Source of the DNA: Bacteroidales bacterium
GTDB taxonomy: Bacteria > Bacteroidota > Bacteroidia > Bacteroidales > WCHB1-69
DNA length: 64,000 nt
NCBI GenBank assembly: GCA_017506175.1
Contig: JAFVNW010000055.1
Span: forward strand, 1-64,000
Direction: 5' to 3'
Below, one piece after another: positions 50,413 to 59,843 of the stretch. Position 1 is the first letter of the stretch. Every line of letters starts with the position of its first letter. A program made the translations under genes and the position numbers. Below the pieces are notes generated by a model that saw only the letters and a list, made by a program, of their open reading frames with translations, was not told the DNA's origin and searched no databases.

Positions 50413-52803
50413 ATGCCCCGCCGCCTCGCGCTTTTCATCACCCTCCTGATTCTCTGCTATACCGCTGTCGCACAGCAAAATTGGTGCCGCATCACAGGGG
50501 AAGTGATGATAGGTGAGAACTTGCATCTGTCGTCTGCCTCCGTGTATATTCAGCAACAAGACAGCATCATTACAGGAATGTTGACAGGAGATCATGGCCA
50601 GTTTGAAATGGAAGTTCAACAATCGCCCCAACCGTTTCAACTGGTGGTGATTTATATGGGCTATAAAACAAAATATATTGATTTTAAGACCGATAGCAAC
50701 AACATAGCATTAGGAACAATTTTACTGGAACCCTACGCAAAAACGTTGGAAGGGGTGACAATTTCGGCTGAAAAAACACCGATTATTGTGTACGGAGAAC
50801 ATACCATCTTCACCCCGACCGAGCCTACCGATCTGATGGGTGGAACCGTGGCCGACGTGCTTCGAGGCCAACCTTCGGTGACCGTTGACCCCGATGGGAA
50901 TGTCGCACTCCGAGGCAACAGCAACGTGCTGCTGCTCATCGACGGCGTGCCCACCAACCTCGGCTCCATCCACACCATCCCCTCCTCCAACGTGGGGAGC
51001 ATTGAAATCATTACCAACCCCAACGCCACCTACGATGCGGAAGGCACCGGCGGCATCATCAATATCGTCACCCAAAAAGGCGGAATGAAAGGGCTTACCG
51101 GGATGGTGGCCGCCAACTACGGATTCAACCACTTCGTCAATGGCAACATCGCCCTCAACTATACCGGCCAGAAGTTCGCCCTCCGTTTTTCCTACCAAGT
51201 GAAATACGAGGATGAGGTCAACAACGGGTGGCTCTACCGCTACTACCGCGAAAGCGGCGACAGTCTCAGTCAGCAGATCCACGCCCTCCGGACGGTATTC
51301 AACAACAACATCGCCCTCGGCATCACCGTCAAACCCGACATGCGCAACGAGTTCAATGCCGACGTGCGGCTGATCCTGCCGCGGCTCAATACCGTGCAGA
51401 ATCTCACCAACGACTGGTTTTACCAGAACGTCACCACGCTGGAGCATCGCCGCAGCGACGTAACATGGAACCGCGAGAATATCGACGGGACGGTTGCTTA
51501 TCGCCACGTCATCACGCCCCAACGGCTTTCGTTCTCCATCAAGGCAAACGTCTCCAAAATCTGGGGGCATCGCCCGTCGTACTACTTCCTGGAAGGCGAC
51601 TCTGTGAGCCAATCGGTGTCGGGCGGCAGTCCGCTGCTCACCTCCGCGCAGACCGACTGGCGCATCATGCGGAAGTACGGCACGTGGGAGACGGGCGCGA
51701 AGTTCTCGTACCGCCAGAACAACATCTACCACAAGTTCTACGAGTGCGACAGTATCGGCTGGCATTCGTCCGAACGCTTCAGCAGCGACCTGCTGCACCG
51801 CGAGTACATCCCCGCCGCCTATATGCAGTTCACCTCCTCCGATTGGAAGAAATTCAGTCTGAGCGCCGGTCTGCGCCTCGAATACAGTTTGGTGCAGCTG
51901 CATAGCGACAAGGAGAGTATCGACCGTACCACCCACCACTTCTTCGCCGGGCCTTCGCTATCGTGCAAGTACAGTTTCAATCCCAATCCCAAGTACAGTT
52001 TTAATCACAATCATTCGCTTTTGCTGACTTACTCGCGGCGCATCACCCGTCCCACCTACCCGCAACTCAACCCCTATATGAGTATGATCGACCCGCACAA
52101 CTTCGAGCAGGGCAATATGTACCTCAAGCCCGAACAGGCCGACAATGTGGAACTGCTTTATCAATTCAAACAGCGACTGATACTGATGTGGGATGTCGCC
52201 GCCAGCTTGTATTACAACCATATTGACAACTACATCACTCAAGTGGCTTTTTTTGAGGAGGATATTTTAAGAATGACTTACGTCAATGTGACGCACCAGC
52301 ACAAGGCGGGACTGAATGTGGGGGTGACGGTGAGCCCCCTGAAATGGATGATGTTGATGCTGGGTACCAATACCTACTACGTTCATTCTATGGCGAAGGA
52401 ATATAGTTCGGGCGACCTATCGAACCACGGCTGGGTGAACAGCAGCAACCTCAAGTTGCAGTTCCGTCCGATCAAGGGGATGAACCTTGCCCTACAGTAT
52501 TTTCTGAACACGCCGCAATACTACCCGCAGTTCACCACGCGCCTGTCGCACTACATGGACATCAGCATCAGTCAGACGTTCCTGAAGGGGGCGTTGGCAG
52601 TGTCGGCGCGGCTCACCGATGTGTTCAACACCCGCCAGTGGGAGGTGTTTTCCGACACCGACTATTACCGGATGAGCAACCTACTGCACGGCAAAAGCCG
52701 GATGGTATGGTTGGGAATCAGCTACAACTTCAACGGTTACCGGAAGACAGGCGCGGCCAAACCCGAAAGCGACGACCGCAGCAAGATCAAGACGGGGTTG
52801 TAA
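50413..52803 (+). CDS. Outer-membrane beta-barrel protein, TonB-dependent-receptor type
   Basis: This 796-residue protein starts at 50413 (MPRRLALFITLLILCYTAVA, signal peptide); a longer frame to 50359 would include the promoter. Residues ~25-105 form a carboxypeptidase-regulatory-like domain (SASVYIQQQDSIITGMLTGDHGQFEM). Residues ~120-230 form a plug domain (VADVLRGQPSVTVDPDGNVALRGNSNVLLLIDGVP... NVGSIEIITNPNATYDAEGTGGIINIV). The rest is a barrel of the OMP_b-brl family. No SusD-like partner is adjacent. The family imports or exports ligands across the outer membrane or acts in surface attachment; the ligand is unknown. Confidence 0.88.
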   Translation: MPRRLALFITLLILCYTAVAQQNWCRITGEVMIGENLHLSSASVYIQQQDSIITGMLTGDHGQFEMEVQQSPQPFQLVVIYMGYKTKYIDFKTDSNNIALGTILLEPYAKTLEGVTISAEKTPIIVYGEHTIFTPTEPTDLMGGTVADVLRGQPSVTVDPDGNVALRGNSNVLLLIDGVPTNLGSIHTIPSSNVGSIEIITNPNATYDAEGTGGIINIVTQKGGMKGLTGMVAANYGFNHFVNGNIALNYTGQKFALRFSYQVKYEDEVNNGWLYRYYRESGDSLSQQIHALRTVFNNNIALGITVKPDMRNEFNADVRLILPRLNTVQNLTNDWFYQNVTTLEHRRSDVTWNRENIDGTVAYRHVITPQRLSFSIKANVSKIWGHRPSYYFLEGDSVSQSVSGGSPLLTSAQTDWRIMRKYGTWETGAKFSYRQNNIYHKFYECDSIGWHSSERFSSDLLHREYIPAAYMQFTSSDWKKFSLSAGLRLEYSLVQLHSDKESIDRTTHHFFAGPSLSCKYSFNPNPKYSFNHNHSLLLTYSRRITRPTYPQLNPYMSMIDPHNFEQGNMYLKPEQADNVELLYQFKQRLILMWDVAASLYYNHIDNYITQVAFFEEDILRMTYVNVTHQHKAGLNVGVTVSPLKWMMLMLGTNTYYVHSMAKEYSSGDLSNHGWVNSSNLKLQFRPIKGMNLALQYFLNTPQYYPQFTTRLSHYMDISISQTFLKGALAVSARLTDVFNTRQWEVFSDTDYYRMSNLLHGKSRMVWLGISYNFNGYRKTGAAKPESDDRSKIKTGL

Positions 52804-52861
52804 AACGAAGGGGATCTGCAGGTTGAATCTATAATGGCTTAACCATGAGTCAAAAAAGTTG

Positions 52862-52869
52862 TATTTTTG
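52862..52869 (+). promoter_or_regulatory. -7 box of the gliding-type protein gene
   Basis: TATTTTTG followed by CAGCC, 16 bases before the ATG at 52886. Confidence 0.6.
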
Positions 52870-52885
52870 CAGCCAATTGTATAAG

Positions 52886-55474
52886 ATGCGAAAATATCTC
52901 ATTTTCCTGGTTTTGATTGTGTGTCAGTTTGCACTGTTCGCCACGCACCAACGGGCGGGCGAGATTACGTACAGACATGTCAGCGGGCTGACCTATCAAT
53001 TCACGCTCATCACTTATACATATACCCCCAGCGCGGCCGACCGTCCGGAATTAGACATCGTTTGGGGCGACGGCACCACCTCCACCGTGGCACGCACTTC
53101 AAGAGTCCATTTAGGGAACGACATCTCACGCAACGTCTATGTAACCGAGCACACATTCCCCTCCACCGGCACCTTCGCCATCTCTATGGAAGACCCCGAC
53201 CGCAACGCGGGCATCGTCAACATCCCCAACTCCGTCAATGTGCCCTTTTTCCTTGAAACGATTCTGGTTATCAATCCCTTCCTCGGTCCCAACTCCTCCC
53301 CACAACTGCTGAATCCGCCAATTGACAACGGCTGCCGCAATGTGCCTTACTACCACAATCCAGGCGCTTACGACGCCGACGGCGACAGCCTCTCTTACAG
53401 CCTCATCACCTGCCGCGGCTACAACGGCGAGGACATTCCGGGCTACGCGCTTCCCGCAGCCAGCAACTACATCTCCATCAACCCTCAAACGGGAGATCTG
53501 ACTTGGGACTCCCCTGTCCTGCAAGGCGAGTACAACATCGCCATCCTCATACAGGAATGGCGCAACGGCGTGCTCATCGGCTCGGTGGTGCGCGATATGC
53601 AAATCACCATCTCCTCCTGCGACAACGTGCCCCCGACCATTGAAACCATTAGCGACACGTGCATCACGGCAGGCGAGACACTCGCTTTCAACGTGACCGC
53701 GAACGATGCCAATTCCACTTCGGTTGCACTTTCCGCGACAGGCGGCGTCTTCAATCTCAGCAACTCGCATGCCACGTTCGCCACCGCCAACGGCACCCCG
53801 CCCGTAACTGGCCATTTTATGTGGCACACCAACTGCGGACACGTCCAACTGAACCCCTATAGCGTACTCTTCAAGGCGGTGGACAATGGCCCGCAAGTCA
53901 ATCTTACATCTTATAAAACAGTGAACATCACCGTAGTTGCCCCCAAACCCATCATCTTGAGCGCAACACCTATAGGGAATAGCATCGTGATTGACTGGCA
54001 GCGACACGTCTGCAATAACGTCATCGGCTACCAGATTTACCGCCGCGTGGGAAGTTATGATTTTGAACCCGACCATTGCGAGACAGGCATGCCTGAATAT
54101 GCTGGCTATCAGCTGATTGGGATAACAAACAATGTCAACGACACCATTTTCACCGACGACGGCTCCGCACTGACACTGAACCACGGCAACGAATACTGCT
54201 ACCGCGTGGTGGCCTTCTTCAATGACGGCTCAGAAAGTTACGTTTCGGACGAAATCTGCGCCGTGCTGAACAACGACGTTCCCCGTCTGACCAACGTGGA
54301 CATTGACGCCACCCACGAAACCAATGGCACAATTCTTCTTAAATGGCTGAAAGCAAGCGAGTTGGATACTACTCAATATCCAGGACCCGATTATGAATAC
54401 CACATCTTCAGAGCCACAACCCATACTGCGTCTGCCTATTCGCTCATCCATACGAACTACGACATCAACGACACCACCTTCACTGACGTAGGATTGAACA
54501 CCACCTCTCAACAATACTATTACAAGGTTGAATTGTGGGCGGAGGCCGCCGATAGTCTGGTCAAGGTCGGGCTATCGGATGCGGCATCCTCCATTCAATT
54601 GAATATCACGCCATTGGATAGAAGTTTGCAGTTGGAATGGAATGAAACCGTACCGTGGACCAACACCGAGTACACCATTTACCGGATGAACGAGAACCTG
54701 CACCAATTCGATTCCATCGGCACAACGGATGCAACCTATTATGTGGATGAAAATTTGCTGAACGGGCACACCTATTGCTACTACGTGGCTTCAGCGGGAG
54801 GTTATTTCGCACCCGACACGATTGCGCCGTTCATCAACCGCTCGCAGCAAATTTGCGCTTCGCCTGCCGACATCACACCACCGGAGGTTCCCTCTGTGGT
54901 CATTACCACCGATTGCGAAAATGTGGACATCGCCTGGCAATTTTCCTCCGATTCAGCCTACATGGATGTGTATCAGTACTTTATCTATTATAAACCCACG
55001 AGCGATGCAGCATTTGCGGTGCTGGATTCTTTCCAAATGGATGAAGTCTGCTACCCCTCTGCCTGCACCTATCAACTCACCAATCTTCCCTACGTTGTCG
55101 GTTGTTTTGCCCTGGCCGCCGTCGACACCGCCAATAACCTGTCGGATTTGAGCGAGTCGGTCTGTTTCGACATTGACGCCTGTTCACCATACCTACTGCC
55201 CAATATCATCACCCCCAACGGCGACGGCTACAACGACATCTTGGTCCCGTTCCCTTACGACAATGTGGAAGGCGTTGACTTCTACCTTTATAACCGATGG
55301 GGCCGCTTGGTTTTCAAAACCACCGATCCCGACCTCAACTGGGACGGCAAGGATATGTATTCGCACCAAATTTCCTCCAATGGAACTTACTATTATGTCT
55401 GCTACGTACGGCTCCACTCCCTAGCCGGAATCATCACGCGGGAACTACACGGAACAATAACTGTTATTAATTGA
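52886..55474 (+). CDS. Gliding-motility-associated type B T9SS cargo protein
   Basis: This 862-residue protein starts at 52886 (signal peptide MRKYLIFLVLIVCQFALFA). The opening THQRAGEITYRHVSGLTYQFTLITYTYT and the Asp/Asn-rich first third (NNPGAYDADGDSLSYSL-like stretch) are typical of large gliding-associated surface proteins. Several Fn3 domains follow (~360-760). It ends in a CHU_C/type B sorting domain: LLPNIITPNGDGYNDILVPF, YNRWGRLVFKT, NWDGKD, SNGTYYYVCYV. T9SS type B cargo is processed at the cell surface differently from type A. The stop codon lies inside a TTGAGAATTGAGAG repeat. Confidence 0.9.
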   Translation: MRKYLIFLVLIVCQFALFATHQRAGEITYRHVSGLTYQFTLITYTYTPSAADRPELDIVWGDGTTSTVARTSRVHLGNDISRNVYVTEHTFPSTGTFAISMEDPDRNAGIVNIPNSVNVPFFLETILVINPFLGPNSSPQLLNPPIDNGCRNVPYYHNPGAYDADGDSLSYSLITCRGYNGEDIPGYALPAASNYISINPQTGDLTWDSPVLQGEYNIAILIQEWRNGVLIGSVVRDMQITISSCDNVPPTIETISDTCITAGETLAFNVTANDANSTSVALSATGGVFNLSNSHATFATANGTPPVTGHFMWHTNCGHVQLNPYSVLFKAVDNGPQVNLTSYKTVNITVVAPKPIILSATPIGNSIVIDWQRHVCNNVIGYQIYRRVGSYDFEPDHCETGMPEYAGYQLIGITNNVNDTIFTDDGSALTLNHGNEYCYRVVAFFNDGSESYVSDEICAVLNNDVPRLTNVDIDATHETNGTILLKWLKASELDTTQYPGPDYEYHIFRATTHTASAYSLIHTNYDINDTTFTDVGLNTTSQQYYYKVELWAEAADSLVKVGLSDAASSIQLNITPLDRSLQLEWNETVPWTNTEYTIYRMNENLHQFDSIGTTDATYYVDENLLNGHTYCYYVASAGGYFAPDTIAPFINRSQQICASPADITPPEVPSVVITTDCENVDIAWQFSSDSAYMDVYQYFIYYKPTSDAAFAVLDSFQMDEVCYPSACTYQLTNLPYVVGCFALAAVDTANNLSDLSESVCFDIDACSPYLLPNIITPNGDGYNDILVPFPYDNVEGVDFYLYNRWGRLVFKTTDPDLNWDGKDMYSHQISSNGTYYYVCYVRLHSLAGIITRELHGTITVIN

Positions 55475-55509
55475 GAGTTGAGAATTGAGAGTTGAAAATT
55501 GAGAATTGA
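55471..55509. repeat. TTGAGAATTGAGAGTTG-type repeat, left of the HsdR-N gene
   Basis: Tandem-like units of TTGAGA(A/G)TTG and GAAAATTGAG begin at the stop codon of the preceding gene. An inverted counterpart (TTTTCAATTCTCAGTTTTCA) is at 56031-56062 beyond the HsdR-N gene; a third tract is at ~47926-47948. Confidence 0.65.
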
Positions 55510-55592
55510 TGTGAACGAAATTAGGGAATTATAACTGATTCTCAATAAGTTATCATTCAAAGTTCACTATTTGCAAATCATTTAAACACAAA

Positions 55593-56006
55593 ATGTTGAA
55601 GCAAAGGGCAAAGGACGGGAAGACGGAGGTCTTCGACATTGTGCGCCGCAAGTGGGTGCCGATGACGGAGGAAGAGACCGTGCGCCAATTCCTCATCCAT
55701 TTCATCGTAGAGGAAAAGAAAATCCCCGTTTCGCATTTGTCGGTGGAGCGGCAAATCACAGTGAACGGGCTCACGCGCCGCTACGACCTTGTAATTTTCA
55801 ACAACTTAGGAAAGCCTCAACTGGTGATTGAATGCAAAGCACCTCACATTGAGTTGTCACAGGAGGTGATTGAGCAGGTGGGCCGCTACAACAAGACGTT
55901 GCATGCCCCCTTTATCGGTGTGAGCAACGGCCGCCAGCACTTCTTCTTCCGCATCAACTTCGCGACGGAAGAGATCACCTTCTGCGAGGATTTCCCCAAC
56001 CTTTGA
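55593..56006 (+). CDS. HsdR N-terminal-domain protein (PD-(D/E)XK nuclease-like)
   Basis: This 137-residue stand-alone protein matches the type I restriction HsdR N-terminal domain: EETVRQFLIHFIVEEKKIP, then the nuclease core RYDLVIFNNLGKPQLVIECKAP (Asp ... Glu-x-Lys), then QVGRYNKTLHAPFIGVSNG. The catalytic D/ExK residues are present. No HsdM, HsdS or helicase part is nearby. Such short proteins are common in Bacteroidota and probably not restriction enzymes; their function is unknown. It is flanked by inverted copies of a short AT-rich repeat. Confidence 0.85.
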   Translation: MLKQRAKDGKTEVFDIVRRKWVPMTEEETVRQFLIHFIVEEKKIPVSHLSVERQITVNGLTRRYDLVIFNNLGKPQLVIECKAPHIELSQEVIEQVGRYNKTLHAPFIGVSNGRQHFFFRINFATEEITFCEDFPNL

Positions 56007-56030
56007 AAGCAACGAAAGTTGAAGTCCCCC

Positions 56031-56062
56031 AGTTTTCAATTCTCAGTTTTCAATTTTCAATT
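56031..56062. repeat. TTTTCAATTCTCAG-type repeat, right of the HsdR-N gene
   Basis: AGTTTTCAATTCTCAGTTTT continuing with CAATTTTCAATT: the inverted counterpart of 55471-55509. Confidence 0.65.
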
Positions 56063-56260
56063 AAATTTTGTGATTTTGCGCATCCAGAATCACCCTTCGT
56101 CTCACCACCCCCGCCGCCAATAGACTTGTTTGTAACATGGTTTGTCCAGAGCCTCCGTCCAGACAGAGAGTCTCACGGATTTTTTTGTGTTCGTAATGAA
56201 AAGCGGAAACGGCCAACAACCGATTGGAAAAATGATGATTACAAACATAAAAAAGAACCC

Positions 56261-56460
56261 ATGAAAAAAGTTTTATGCCTTCTTGCCGTAGCCGTGATGG
56301 GTATGGCAGCAACTTTTGCATTGGTGTAGCGTACAGACAAGAGGAGAATTTCACCACACAAAACGAAGATGTGACTATTGATGGACAACCCTGCCCCGGC
56401 ATACCCACCCTCACCGACATTGATGGCAACATATACAACACGGTGCAGATTGGCCAGCAG
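56261..56460 (+). pseudogene. Truncated, frameshifted FISUMP gene (5' part)
   Basis: The ATG at 56261 begins a signal peptide (MKKVLCLLAVAVMGMAATF) that runs into TAG at 56327. A one-base shift near 56315-56330 restores VAYRQEENFTTQNEDVTIDG, then QPCPGIPTLTDIDGNIYNTV and QIGQQ, the opening of a FISUMP domain. It stops exactly where the invariant Cys-Trp should follow, at a junction (~56460) with an oppositely oriented truncated gene. Confidence 0.7.
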
Positions 56461-56631
56461 TCGCTTGAATCCGAAGTCGGAGAGCGGGTTGATGACCTTC
56501 AGCCCGTGCTCCCGGATGTAGGCCTCGGTTTCCTCTATGCTCGGCAGTCCTTTCGTGATAGCGCCCGTTGTTCCATTTGTGCGAGGCGAATTGGCAGTCC
56601 GCACCTCTTGCTTTTGTCTTTTCTTTTTCAT
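56461..56631 (-). pseudogene. Truncated Rpn/PD-(D/E)XK transposase-family gene (5' part)
   Basis: On the reverse strand, ~57 codons start MKKKRQKQEVRTANSP and continue to GLKVINPLSDFGFKRLL. The INPLSDFGFKRLF motif opens the Rpn family of recombination-promoting nucleases / PD-(D/E)XK transposases. The frame then runs into antisense FISUMP sequence, so the catalytic core is missing. It retains a TATCTTTG promoter at 56669-56662. Confidence 0.7.
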
Positions 56632-56661
56632 TTCGCGGTAGATTAGTTAGTACTTGAGCCG

Positions 56662-56669
56662 CAAAGATA
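56662..56669 (-). promoter_or_regulatory. -7 box of the truncated Rpn gene
   Basis: TATCTTTG followed by CGGC on the reverse strand, 30 bases upstream of its ATG. The following gene-free stretch 56670-56986 is AT-rich and holds no convincing gene. Confidence 0.6.
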
Positions 56670-56986
56670 CAACCGCCCTAATGCAAAACCAATGGCTTTT
56701 TAAAATTATTTTATTGAAAATCAATATGTTAAAACGACATCTTTTAACAAAAATCAGGTCAATTTTTAGCGATGAGACCACAAACAGTCAGAAATGTGCC
56801 ATTTTTTGAAAGAACGGTTTTGGGGAATTTTCGGAGTTTTAAGGAAATTTAAACGATGATATGAAGGATAGGGACATACGCAAATTGTTGCGCACAACGT
56901 AGGCATTGTCCAACCTGAACGGCAATGCAATATGCATGATTTGCGTGAATTTGGGCATCACAAAGATATTGCAAATGAAATTTTAG

Positions 56987-56994
56987 TATCTTTG
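56987..56994 (+). promoter_or_regulatory. -7 box of the MBL-nspC operon
   Basis: TATCTTTG followed by CGGAC, 30 bases before the ATG at 57025; it excludes the longer upstream frame. Confidence 0.65.
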
Positions 56995-57024
56995 CGGACT
57001 TTTCCAACTAAAAAAAATCAAGAT

Positions 57025-58425
57025 ATGAAGATAGACTTTTTAGGTGCCACCACCGAAGTAACCGGCAGCAAATTCCTGCTGACCACCATCAAGGGAGTTA
57101 AAATTTTACTGGACTGCGGAATGTACCAAGGCAAGGGCTTGGACACCGACCACATGAACCGCGACCTCGGCTTCGACCCGAAAGAGATCGACTACATTCT
57201 GCTTTCCCACGCCCACATCGACCACTCTGGGCTGATTCCTTTCGTGGTGAAAAACGGATTCAAAGGCAGCATCTTCTGCACCCCCGCCACCCGTGACCTC
57301 TGCTCCATCATGCTCCCCGACTCCGGCCGCATCCAGGAGGTCGATACCATCCAATTCAACAAGAAGAGAGCCAAGCAGGGCCTCGAACCCGTGGAACCGA
57401 TTTACACGATGAGGGATGCGGTCCAATGCATGCGCCACTTCGTCAGCATTCCCTACAACCTGCCGTTTGCCATCACTCCCGACTTCACAATCCAATTCCT
57501 GAACACCGGGCACATGCTCGGCAGCTCCGCCGTCTTCATCACTTTTAAAGAAGGCAAAAGAAAGAAGCGACTCTGCTACACCGGCGACATCGGCCGCTAC
57601 AACAAAGCCATTCTCCCCGACCCAGAGAAATTCCCGCAAGCCGATTACATCATTACCGAATCCACCTATGGCGACCGCTTGCACACCACCATCGACCAAG
57701 CCGAACAAGATTTGATGATGGTGGTTCAGGACGCATGCGCCAAACGCAGGGGCAAACTCATCATCCCATCGTTTGCCATCGGTCGCACACAAGAAATCGT
57801 GTATGCGCTCCAGAAACTGAGCAACGCCAACAACCTGCCCTCCGTGGAAATCTTCGTTGACAGCCCACTCGCCGTCGCTGCCACCGACATTTTCCGGCTC
57901 CACAGCGACTGCTTCAACGAGTCGATGCAAGAATACATCAAGACCGACCCCGACCCATTCGGATTCCAACAACTGCACTATGTGCGCAGCATTGAGGACT
58001 CCAAGCGCCTCAACAGCTACAACCGCCCGTGCATCATCATTTCCGCTTCGGGCATGATGGAAGCGGGGCGCGTAAAACACCACCTCGCCAACAACATTGA
58101 GAACCCGCGTACCACCATCCTCTCCGTCGGCTACTGCTCCCCTACAACGTTGGGCGCCAAGATTATGCGCGGCGACAAAGAGGTCTCCATCTTCGGAACC
58201 GTGTACCAAGTAAAAGCCCATCTCGCCTCCATCGAGGCCTTCTCCGGACACGGCGACTACAACGAACTCATCAAGTACCTCTCTTGCCAAAACAAGAAAA
58301 AAATCGCCAACATCTTCATCGTCCATGGCGAGGATTCTTCCCGCATCGCCTACTCACAACACCTTCGTGAAGCCGGCTTCGCAAACAGCACCATCCCCGC
58401 CTTCCGCGAAAGCGTGGAAATTTAA
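57025..58425 (+). CDS. MBL-fold/beta-CASP metallohydrolase, predicted RNA-processing exonuclease
   Basis: This 466-residue cytosolic protein has the metallo-beta-lactamase motif HAHIDHSG (His62, His64, Asp66, His67), LNTGHMLGSS, CYTGDIGRYN (Asp of motif 4) and YIITESTYGDR. The beta-CASP part has KLIIPSFAIGRTQEI, FVDSPLAV, and IISASGMMEAGRVKHHL; the C-terminus has the RMMBL-type FSGHGDYNEL. This is the YSH1/CPSF-like bacterial group that processes RNA. It has its own promoter and is followed after 25 bases by nspC, with which it is probably cotranscribed. Confidence 0.93.
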   Translation: MKIDFLGATTEVTGSKFLLTTIKGVKILLDCGMYQGKGLDTDHMNRDLGFDPKEIDYILLSHAHIDHSGLIPFVVKNGFKGSIFCTPATRDLCSIMLPDSGRIQEVDTIQFNKKRAKQGLEPVEPIYTMRDAVQCMRHFVSIPYNLPFAITPDFTIQFLNTGHMLGSSAVFITFKEGKRKKRLCYTGDIGRYNKAILPDPEKFPQADYIITESTYGDRLHTTIDQAEQDLMMVVQDACAKRRGKLIIPSFAIGRTQEIVYALQKLSNANNLPSVEIFVDSPLAVAATDIFRLHSDCFNESMQEYIKTDPDPFGFQQLHYVRSIEDSKRLNSYNRPCIIISASGMMEAGRVKHHLANNIENPRTTILSVGYCSPTTLGAKIMRGDKEVSIFGTVYQVKAHLASIEAFSGHGDYNELIKYLSCQNKKKIANIFIVHGEDSSRIAYSQHLREAGFANSTIPAFRESVEI

Positions 58426-58450
58426 TTGTTCCCAACTCTGCCTGAATAAA

Positions 58451-59602
58451 ATGCAAACTTTCGACAAATACCCATCCCCCTGTTACATTATGTTTGAGGA
58501 GTCGCTGGAAGCGAACCTCCAACTGCTGGATTTGGTCCAGAAAGCCGCCGATGTATCCATCATCTGCGCGCTGAAGGGAATGTCGTTCTGGCGCTCTTTC
58601 CCGATGATCGGACACTACCTGAGCGGCGCAACGGCCAGCTCGCTGAACGAAGCGCGCCTGATTTCGGAAGAAATGGACTGCGATGCCCACACCTATGCCC
58701 CCGTCTATCACGAGGACGAGTTCCAAGATTTGATGCTCTACAGCAGCCATATCACGTTCAACTCGCTGTCGCAATGGGCGAAATTCAAACCCGCCATCGA
58801 CGCTTTCCCAAAACCAATCAGCTGCGGACTGCGCGTCAATCCCGAATACTCGGAGGTTACAACCGACCTTTACAACCCCGCCATTCCCGGCTCGCGCCTC
58901 GGCATCTTGGCAGAGGACATGCCCGCCCATCTTCCCGAAGGCATTGAAGGACTGCACTTTCACACTCTTTGCGAAAACAACAGCTATGCCTTAGAAAATT
59001 GCCTGAAAGCGTTTGAAGGAAAATTCGCACCACTCATCCGCGAATGCAAATGGGTGAACATGGGCGGCGGACACCTCATCACCCAAAAAGACTACAACAT
59101 ACCGCACCTCATTCAAATTCTGAAAAATTTCAGAAGCAGATATCCGAACCTGCAGGATGTGATTCTGGAACCCGGAGAGGCAGTGGGCTGGCAGACCGGC
59201 GTGCTGGTCTCAACAGTAGAGGATATTGTTGAAAACAAAGGCATCAAAATCGCGATGCTCAACATCTCCTTCTCCTGCCATCTGCCCGACTGTCTGGAAA
59301 TGCCCTACAAGCCGACCGTGTTGGGCGCGAGCGAACCCACCGCCGACAGCAAACACGTCTATCGCTTGGGCGGATGCTCTTGTCTGGCAGGCGATTACAT
59401 CGGCATGGGCGATTTTGCCTTTTCTGAACCGCTGGAAATCGGCGACCGCATCGTTTTCGACGACATGATCCATTACACAATGGTCAAGACCACTTTCTTC
59501 AACGGCGTGAAGCACCCCGCCATCGGCATGGTGAACAAGGAGGGCGAGTTCATCCTCTTCTCGCAGCCGGATTTCGAAGCCTACAAAGCGAAGTTAGGGT
59601 AA
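58451..59602 (+). CDS. nspC: Carboxynorspermidine/carboxyspermidine decarboxylase
   Basis: This 383-residue PLP enzyme of the alanine-racemase-fold decarboxylases removes the carboxyl group from carboxyspermidine in the alternative polyamine pathway. YPSPCYIMFEESLEANL is the family opening, ICALKGMSFW holds the PLP Lys (~40), and LHFHTLCENNSYAL, WVNMGGGHLITQKDY, EPGEAVGWQTG and GGCSCLAGDYIGMG follow. The ATG at 58451 is chosen because the family begins there; the frame upstream lies in the preceding gene. The partner carboxyspermidine dehydrogenase is not in the window. Confidence 0.93.
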   Translation: MQTFDKYPSPCYIMFEESLEANLQLLDLVQKAADVSIICALKGMSFWRSFPMIGHYLSGATASSLNEARLISEEMDCDAHTYAPVYHEDEFQDLMLYSSHITFNSLSQWAKFKPAIDAFPKPISCGLRVNPEYSEVTTDLYNPAIPGSRLGILAEDMPAHLPEGIEGLHFHTLCENNSYALENCLKAFEGKFAPLIRECKWVNMGGGHLITQKDYNIPHLIQILKNFRSRYPNLQDVILEPGEAVGWQTGVLVSTVEDIVENKGIKIAMLNISFSCHLPDCLEMPYKPTVLGASEPTADSKHVYRLGGCSCLAGDYIGMGDFAFSEPLEIGDRIVFDDMIHYTMVKTTFFNGVKHPAIGMVNKEGEFILFSQPDFEAYKAKLG

Positions 59603-59807
59603 GGGGAATTCTTTCGTTAATTCATCGGTTACATCTTTCGGTTGCCACCCGTTCCTAAAAAATACGGAATCATTCCTTTCAATCTTGAGTATTCATAATC
59701 ACGGAATCTTCTACATCTCTTTGTTTTTTTACAAGAGGTAAAGGGGTAATTCCAAAAAATATCTGCGCAAACTGTTTTACGATGTATTTTCTTATTAGAT
59801 ATTTTTG

Positions 59808-59815
59808 TAATTTTG
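59808..59815 (+). promoter_or_regulatory. -7 box of the mce-decarboxylase operon
   Basis: TAATTTTG followed by CAACCC, 28 bases before the ATG at 59844. Confidence 0.6.
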
Positions 59816-59843
59816 CAACCCAAAACTGTATAATCATTTTTCC

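Noticed and set aside
57106..58326. 406-codon reverse-strand frame opposite the MBL-fold gene
   Set aside because: Same third-position effect; the plus strand has complete catalytic motifs.
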